A stretch of 64,000 nucleotides of DNA from Cinnamomum chago. Taxonomy: Eukaryota > Streptophyta > Magnoliopsida > Laurales > Lauraceae. Below are positions 57,901 through 64,000 of the stretch, in pieces (within the stretch, counting starts at the first letter, position 1; the number at the start of each line of letters is the position of its first letter). The stretch lies in contig CP142452.1 of the NCBI GenBank assembly GCA_038049695.1, forward strand, positions 76,268,501 through 76,332,500, in the 5' to 3' direction. Under the pieces are notes generated by a model that was not told the origin of the DNA, did not search any database, and saw only the letters and a list, made by a program, of their open reading frames with translations. The position numbers and the translations under genes are program-made.

Positions 57901-60900
57901 TTTAAAAATATTTTAAGAAGGTTTCTTGTTTGGTATCTTCCGATTAGTGGGCTCTGGTAAGAGCCACAACATTTTAATGGGTCACAAGAGGCTTACTTAC
58001 GAATTTCACCAAAAAAAAAAGGATCTAGTCGACCAAGATGGGGAAAACTGAACTGCAAGGAAAGCCTTCAAGAAGAGTTCTTTCAAGGGTCAGGGAAGAA
58101 CACACCTTCATAATAAAGATCAACTGCATCCCTCTAATTTTAGGGCCAGATTCATTAAGTCTAAAAAGTTGGACAGTCATGATTAAAGGAAGTTTGTGAT
58201 TGGGAAGAAACTGGCCCTTAGAATGAGAAATTCTGAAAAATTAGAACAAAATTGATCACCCAGGGTTTCTCTTAGTCTGGTTCTTAAGGTGCTGATTAAT
58301 CATATCTGATGGACCCCATCAACAACTTAATCACATGGTTATTAATCTGAATGTTCACTCTAATTTTAGGGCCAGATTCATAAAGTCTAAAAGGTTGGAC
58401 AGTCATGATTAAAGGAAGTTTGTGATTGGGAAGAAACTGGCCCTTAGAATGAGAAATTCTGGAAAATTAGAACAAAATTGATCACCCAGGGTTTCTCTTA
58501 GTCTGGTTCTTAAGGTGCTGATTAATCATATCTGATGGACCCCATCAACAACTTAATCACATGGTTATTAGTCTGAATGTTCACTGTTTCATGCTCTGAC
58601 AAAATAACAATGAACAGAACAATGAAGTGGGAAAATTTGAGTTATGGTTTTAATGTGAGAATCCCTTTCAATCATATATTCATAGGTTACTGAGTATCTT
58701 TTCTTATAGAAGTATGCATGGACTGTTAAGACTCAATTACAGGATATTGTATCTTGTCTGATATCTATCTATTCTAATCTCTTGAGATTTATCTAATGTG
58801 CCATAATCTCATGTATATATGACTTAATCCCATGTCTATATGACTTGCAACACCAGCATTCTATGGACAGATTCATAGTGAAAGTGACACTAATCTGATT
58901 TTCATCTTTTTGTTTCAGGGGGCTGTTAAAGTGATGGCAAAAGACCTTATTAGAACACGTCATCAGATAACAAAATTCTATGCACTGAAATCTCAACTCC
59001 AAGGTGTAGCTCTTCGAATTCAGGTGATCTTGCAATTCTCCTCTCTCATTTACTTAATAGCACAGAAAGTCAACATGGGTAAGTCATTTCATTTTTGAAT
59101 TTCTAGCTCTGTTAGGTTTGTGCCATCAATAGCTTGTGTATCCATTTGGTTGCCCTTTGCTATTATTAACATGAATATCTGTTCAATCTTCCCTGAATCC
59201 AACATTTCTCAGTTTTTTAGCGATTAGAGAGTTTCTAAGGACACAACAGGTATCTTTACATGTCAATGTCAAGCACAACCACCACTATGTCTGTGTATTG
59301 ATGTTCATTTATCTGTCAATTTTTTTTAAATAAATATTTATCTGTCTTCTAGCAAAAAAAAAAAAAAGTTCTGTCAATTATAATTGGTTTTTAATGTTAC
59401 ATATTATCCTAATGTTCTAAATACCAAAACAAAAAATAATAATAATAAAAATTCTTTGATTGAAAATTGTGCCATCATCATCATCATCATATCTCTTCAT
59501 TGGGGGACTTCTACATGAATTATGTTTCTCCATTTCAGTCTATTCTAGGCCAAATCCTCAGATAGGTTGGACTTGTTTACATCCAACCTAACTTCTTCCA
59601 TCCATCTTTTTTTACCTACCCCTTTTCCTTCGTGGGCCATCAACTTGTATAAAAATATTTTTCTTCATTGGCGTTGTTGCTAGCCTATTTTGGACATGTC
59701 CAAACCATCCCAAATGAGCCTCTCCTAATTTATCACCTATTGATGCAACCCTTAAATTCTTCTGATTGTGCGTCTTCTTCCTCTGTACTTGTTTCTTGTT
59801 ATTTTTACCCTCTTCTGCTTATCATCATTGGTTCAAAATCTTGCCATTTCTTGTTATTCGAGCCACAACTTCCGCACCCTTGCACGTAGAGTGGATGGTT
59901 GTGTTAGATGGGTTGATCTTGGATTGCATAGGGCCCATTGTTTACCATAATTAGACGTTCTATTCACTTTTGACAGCTGATTTTCTGGGGAGAAACAAAA
60001 CAAATATTCTAGTGTCAGCATGTGTAAGTTGTCAATGGCTCGTGTCAATGTGAATTGAAATTGTTTTATGTTATCTAATACCTTAATTTTCAAAATACTT
60101 TTGTTTTTTAACTGAAAAAATGTGCTTTACCTCTATTACTTGTTTCTTGATTTCTTTTCATATTACTTTTGTTATTATTGCAATTGGTCTTTTTTTTTTT
60201 TTGGAGCAAAGATTCTAAAATATGAACTATTTCATCATTAAAAAATATATATCTATTTTCATGCTGTTACTCGGAGAAATTTTATTGAAATCCACCTACA
60301 TAGTGATATTGCTAGCCATTGTAAATTGAATTTGTACCGCAAATCGTTCAAGGAAACGAATCAAATCATAATACTTGGAGGAATTTTATTGAAATCCACC
60401 CACATAGTGATATTGCTAGCCATTGTAAATTGAAATAGTATCGCAAATCTTTCAAGTGAACGAATCGAATCATACCATGAATCATATCACAAATCATAGG
60501 ATTTTTTTTTCTTATAAAAAATGAAAAAATAATAAAAAAATGAAAAAATAATTATTCATAACCCTTCCATTTTTCATCCATAGCAGCACCAATACAGTGA
60601 CAAATAAGACCATGATACAATTATATGAAGAACGTAAATTCATCTATTACTATTTCATAAATGGTATGTGAATAGTTAAATATATTTAAGACACCAACAT
60701 TCCTGGAAAAATAAATAAGTTGCAGTTTTTTGTTTTCTTTTTAAATAAATAATAAACATTAAACCCAAATTATCAACATTACATGGTTAGGATTGACAAT
60801 CTCAAGAAGGTATGACTGATAAGAATTTCTGAAACTGTATTCTCTTATTGTGTAACTCCCTTAGGAGATCGATCATCAATGTATATTGTATTTACATGCC

Positions 60901-63900
60901 TTAATCAAGGCTTTAAGTTAGGAAACTACTAATTACATCAATTGCTAGTCTAAGTTAGGAAACTAACTAATCAAGAGAATATGTACGACTATTATGAATC
61001 TCGACCCAATCAAACCACGTGAGATATATCATGCTGGACTGGATCCTTTCATGGACCTTGGGCCTGTTTAACACCCCCCCTCAAATTGAAGCGGGAGAAT
61101 CAACCGACATCAATTTGTCAACCAAGAACTGGTGGCGTGGCTGTGGAAGACCTTTAGTAAGAATATCAGCAATTTGAAGCTCAGTGGAGACATGCGGAAG
61201 GCTGATAATATCACGCTTAAATTCATCACGTATGAAATGACAATCAACCTCGATGTGTTTAGTGCGTTTATGGAAAATCGGATTTTCAGTAATCCCAATG
61301 GCACTTGTATTGTCAGCATAGAGCGGGGTAGGACCTGCTGCTGGGAACTTAATGTCGGAAAGTAGACCGCAGGGCCAAAGAATTTCGGAGCACACAGCAG
61401 ACATGACTCGGTACTCAGCTTCGGTAGATGATTTTGAAACTTTTTCATGCTTCTTGCATTTTCAGGAAATGAGACTATTACCCAAAAACATGCACCATCC
61501 AGTTGTTGATCTGCGAGTATCTGGACAACCGGCCCAATCAGCATCTGAATAGGCTTTGAGAGATAGAGGGTTGTCTGATGGAAAAAACAACCCGCGAGTT
61601 CGTGTGCGAATAAGGTACCGAATGATGCGGCGAACAACAGCCATATGAAGGTGACGAGGAGCCGTCATGAACTGACTCATGAGGTTGACCGCATAGGAGA
61701 TATCAGGACGAGTGATTGTGAGGTAGATCAAGCTACCAATTAACTGGTGATATGCAGTAGGATCGGAAAGAAGATCACCCTCCTCGCGACTGAGTTTGAC
61801 ATTCAGTTCGACCGGCGTATCTATTGGGAGCTGAAGCAGTAAGGCCAGCCAAGTCAATGAGATCAACAGTGTATTTGTATTGATTGAGAACTATACCTTT
61901 AGTCGATTGATGAACTTCAAGACCGAGGAAATAGTTTTAAGGGGCCGAGATCCTTCATGTGAAATGTCTCACTAAGAGAAGCTTGGAGCGCCTAAATCAT
62001 TTTGGCATTAGGACCAGTAATGACGATGTCATCAACATAGACAAGTAGTACAGTGATCCCGGACGGAGCATGATGTAAAAACATAGAAGGATCATACGGG
62101 CTTTGATGAAAATCCAAGCGGAGAAGAGCATCTTGAAATTTCTCAAACCATGCGCGAGGAGCTTGTTTCAGACCATAGAGGGAGCGACGGAGTTTGACTC
62201 TGATACCATGACAATCTCAAGAAGGTATGACTGATAAGAATTTCTAAAACTGTATTCTCTTATTGTGTAACTCCCTTAGGAGATCGATCATCAATATATA
62301 GTGTATTTACATGCCTTAATCAAGGCTTTAAGTTAGGAAACTACTAATTACATCAATTGCTAGTCTAAGTTAGGAAACTAACTAATCAAGAGAATATGTA
62401 CAGCTATTATGAATCTTGACCTAATCAAACCACGTGAGATATATCATGCTGGACTGGATCCTTTCATGGACCTTGGGCCTGTTTAACAAGGATGTCTCCT
62501 AAAGTTTAATAAAAAATAAACGTAGAAGAAAATCCCATTATAGTATATTCAAACACTCTAGCCACATGGTTGCACTTAATTTATGTCTAAAACTTCTCCA
62601 AAAGCTGTTAAGAAGTTGCATTAATCACTATATAACCTTTTAAAAATAGAAACACTAACGCCAAAGAAAGAAGAAGAAAAGGGTAGAAAAATAGACCATG
62701 AGAAGAACTAAACTCATATATTACTATTTCATAAATGGTATGTGAATAGTTAAATATATTTAAGACAACAACATTCCAGGAAAAATAAACAAGTTGCGGT
62801 TTTTGGTTTTCTTTTTAAATAAATAATAAACATAAAACCCAAATCATCAACATTACATGGTTAGGATGTCTCCTAAATTTTAATAAAAAAAATAAACGTA
62901 GAAGAAAATCCCATTAGTATATACAAACGCTCTAGCCATATGGTTGTACTTAATTTATCTCTAAAACTTCTCCAAAAGCTCCTAAGAAGTTGCATTAATC
63001 ACTTTATAACCTTTTAAAAAATAAAAAGACTAACGCCAAGAAAAGAAGAAAAGGGTAAAAAAATAATCATAGTAACCTCATAGGGGTGGTTATTTCCACT
63101 CGGACAAATCGGCTGGATTGTAGGATTTGATAAACAAGTATCAAATGGTAAGATTCACACTTGAATTACAATATTCTCTTGTCAATGGGATTTGTTGCAT
63201 GGATACTGGTCATAGGATTTGAAATACAAATGGTACAATTCTGACAACAAAGCTTTTGGCTATTATAGGGCTAGAGTTCACCCTGATTGCATACAGCCTC
63301 ACTCTGATTGCATATGGCCTAGAGTTCACCCTCATTAGATGTTCTCAAGGGCCTACAAATTGATTGTTTGGATGTATTTGCTTCTGTTTTTGGAGGCTTG
63401 TTATCTAATGACGATAATGATGTAGTAATGGTGGAATTTGATAATCAAATCAAGGGCCGGCCTGCTTTTTGGATGTTTGGACATATTTACTGTCTATTTT
63501 GGAGGTTTGTTGTCAAGTGACTCTGATCATGCAGTTATGGTGAAATTTGAGCCATCAAAGTTCACGGCGTTCCTCTTGCTAGTGGTCTTCTGTGGGTACG
63601 TTGCTCAGGTACGCCCCACAATGATGTGTGGGAGGCTCTGACTGAATTATTCCCCACCAAGGCCTCCTATTTATCAGTAATTTTGAGCAAGAGTCAAAGT
63701 CGTCTCTCAATTGTTGTCACCCACTCACACATGGAAATGGCACGTAACCTTGCACTCTGTAATTCACTTTCAATCTGGCATACATTAACGGGCAACTTGA
63801 ACTCAGATTCTTTGTTAGTGAAATACTTGGATTGGCATATGCATATTCTCTTTCTGATGGTGCTAGGGGTTGCATTTCTGGTATCTGTAGACGCTGAAAT

Positions 63901-64000
63901 CAACACAAGCAATGGGTGAGGCCATGAAAGGTGTTACCAAGGCAATGGGACAGATGAATAGGCAAATGAACTTGCCAGCACTGCAGAAGATAATGCAAGA
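54061..64000 (+). CDS. VPS2.1: ESCRT-III subunit VPS2.1/CHMP2 type, first 4 exons (partial at 3')
   Basis: Exons: 54061-54097, 54771-54901, 58919-59023 and 63891 to beyond 64000, all with GT-AG borders. Phases fit: the first junction splits Glu13, the next two are phase 0. The first 127 residues are encoded, and the family is about 225 long, so roughly the C-terminal 100 residues lie past the window. The N-terminus MSFLFGKRKTPAELLRENKR, then REIERERQSLQ and GAVKVMAKDLIRTRHQI, form the basic alpha1-alpha2 hairpin. Exon 4 gives TLKSTQAMGEAM and GQMNRQMNLPALQKIMQ. These match plant VPS2.1 closely. In the family the protein polymerises on endosomal membranes for multivesicular body sorting and is recycled by VPS4; the acidic C-terminal MIM motif is outside the window. 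Introns of 673, 4017 and 4867 bp are filled with mobile DNA, but splice sites and coding sequence look clean. Confidence 0.93.
54165..54290. mobile_element. Short MITE-like inverted repeat in VPS2 intron 1
   Basis: The ends GCGCGTTTGGATGTACCC (54165-54182) and GGGTGCATCCAAACGCGC (54273-54290) are inverted repeats matching at 17 of 18 positions around 90 bp of non-coding DNA. The GTTTGGATG core is shared with the MITE at 42796. No clear target duplication. Confidence 0.6.
54917..54947. repeat. (CT)n microsatellite in VPS2 intron 2
   Basis: About 15 CT units starting 16 bases after the exon 2 splice donor. Confidence 0.9.
55500..56930 (-). mobile_element. Degraded Ty1/Copia pol fossil in VPS2 intron 2
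   Basis: Read on the minus strand, a reverse transcriptase trace (a YKACLVAKGF motif near 56820-56850) is followed by an RNase H trace (GYSDADW near 55910-55930 and a QSTSGVC-like stretch). No LTRs are recognised. It is heavily broken and clearly older than the Copia copy at 60794. It lies antisense to the host gene. Confidence 0.7.
57458..57661. repeat. Tandem duplication, 105-bp unit, VPS2 intron 2
   Basis: GATATCGCAAAACTTGTTTG opens both copies (57458 and 57563) and GAACATGATGGTCTCTGG closes them. Only a few differences and one small insertion separate them. Confidence 0.9.
58132..58583. repeat. Tandem duplication, 226-bp unit, VPS2 intron 2
   Basis: Copies 58132-58357 and 58358-58583 both begin CTCTAATTTTAGGGCCAGAT and differ at about five positions (roughly 98% identity). 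The second copy ends about 335 bases before exon 3. Confidence 0.95.
59472..59755 (-). mobile_element. RTE-type LINE 3' end in VPS2 intron 3
   Basis: The minus strand reads GDKLGEAHLGWFGHVQ (about 59680-59730), then a basic GPRRKRGR stretch near 59625, matching the well-known LRWFGHVQRR and RGRGRPKK tail of plant RTE-clade LINEs. The element ends in an (ATG)n array (59472-59490 on this strand), as RTE elements often do. It is short, broken by stops, and only a 5'-truncated tail. Confidence 0.7.
60269..60476. repeat. Tandem duplication, 104-bp unit, VPS2 intron 3
   Basis: ATAGTGATATTGCTAGCCAT and TTTTATTGAAATCCACC recur 104 bases apart. The two copies are about 90% alike. Confidence 0.9.
60626..63066. 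repeat. Tandem segmental duplication (about 370-bp unit), one copy split by Copia
   Basis: Copy 1 is 60626-60793 plus 62494-62697; copy 2 is 62698-63066. They share ordered text such as TATTTCATAAATGGTATGTG, AACATTACATGGTTAGGAT, AATAAACGTAGAAGAAAATC and AGAAGTTGCATTAATCACT. The Copia element interrupts copy 1 exactly at AGGAT; copy 2 reads through the same site uninterrupted (near 62861-62871). Confidence 0.92.
60794..62488 (-). mobile_element. Shortened Ty1/Copia element with both LTRs, VPS2 intron 3
   Basis: LTRs of 280 bp at 60794-61073 and 62209-62488 (TG..CA) differ at about seven positions (2.5%), suggesting roughly 1-2.5 million years at common plant rates (inference). The target duplication AGGAT is at 60789-60793 and 62489-62493. 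On the minus strand the primer site TGGTATCAGAGTC sits beside the LTR at 62196-62208, and a polypurine tract (GAGGGGGGG) adjoins the LTR at 61074. The interior is only 1135 bp and holds part of reverse transcriptase (YVDDIVI near 62027) and RNase H (the GCPDTRRSTTG region near 61500). Gag, protease and integrase are not seen. It is broken, with several breaks in what remains, and lies antisense to VPS2. Confidence 0.93.
63240..63640 (+). repeat. Diverged tandem duplication just before VPS2 exon 4
   Basis: Two blocks of about 110 bp starting near 63369 and 63470 share TTGGATGT..GTCTATTTTGGAGG / TTCTGTTTTTGGAGG, then GACTCTGATCATGCAGTTATGG / GACGATAATGATGTAGTAATGG. On the plus strand they read FGGLLSNDDNDVVMVEF and FGGLLSSDSDHAVMVKF. 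A smaller repeat (TAGAGTTCACCCTGATTGCA) precedes it at 63270-63340. The source is unknown. Confidence 0.6.

Noticed and set aside
59668-59954. Overlapping plus-strand frames
   Set aside because: Most lie opposite the RTE-type LINE tail or unassigned intronic DNA; no domain on the plus strand.

Overview
The window reads as nuclear DNA of a flowering plant. It is AT-rich, crowded with LTR retrotransposons, LINEs, SINE-like copies and MITEs, and has only a few plant genes with canonical GT-AG introns. The very long, transposon-filled introns of the VPS2 gene recall magnoliids or early-diverging eudicots, but I cannot name the species.

Four genes are supported. A small ubiquitin-like domain protein lies at 15095-15379 (+). 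A single-exon, plant-type membrane protein of unknown function lies at 31822-32736 (-). A two-exon WUSCHEL-related homeobox gene of WOX2 type lies at 50184-51553 (+). The first four exons of an ESCRT-III subunit gene, VPS2.1/CHMP2 type, start at 54061 (+) and run off the right edge; their introns are 0.7, 4.0 and 4.9 kb.

The left 15 kb is a nest of LTR-type fossils. A long LTR copy (953-2835 and 8361-9450, +) is split by an insert. That insert holds an unclassified repeat, a 3.9 kb solo LTR of the same family in reverse orientation (3417-7291, TSD ATGTG) and a miniature TRIM element (7968-8360). A broken Ty3/Gypsy copy with only gag and protease plus its 3' LTR follows (9986-14735).

The middle holds a GC-rich foldback (18224-18390), a 5'-truncated L1-type LINE with a 10-bp target duplication (21237-22357), a hairpin MITE (23060-23420), a tRNA-type SINE (24335-24489), a C-run minisatellite (25513-25755), a second solo LTR (35842-38514, TSD CCTTC) and a broken Ty1/Copia element (39650 to about 45243) carrying a nested Harbinger-like MITE.

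The right end is the VPS2 locus. Both large introns carry antisense Copia fossils of different age, an RTE-type LINE tail and several young tandem duplications. One duplication preserves an uninterrupted copy of the Copia target site.

The most unusual signals are (i) arrays of short inverted-repeat units in the long LTRs, where the bases differ between copies but the palindromic layout is kept, (ii) the foldback made of three identical 43-bp units, one of them inverted, and (iii) the G-run expansion inside a SINE relative. I found no operon-like system, CRISPR array or clear tRNA/rRNA gene.
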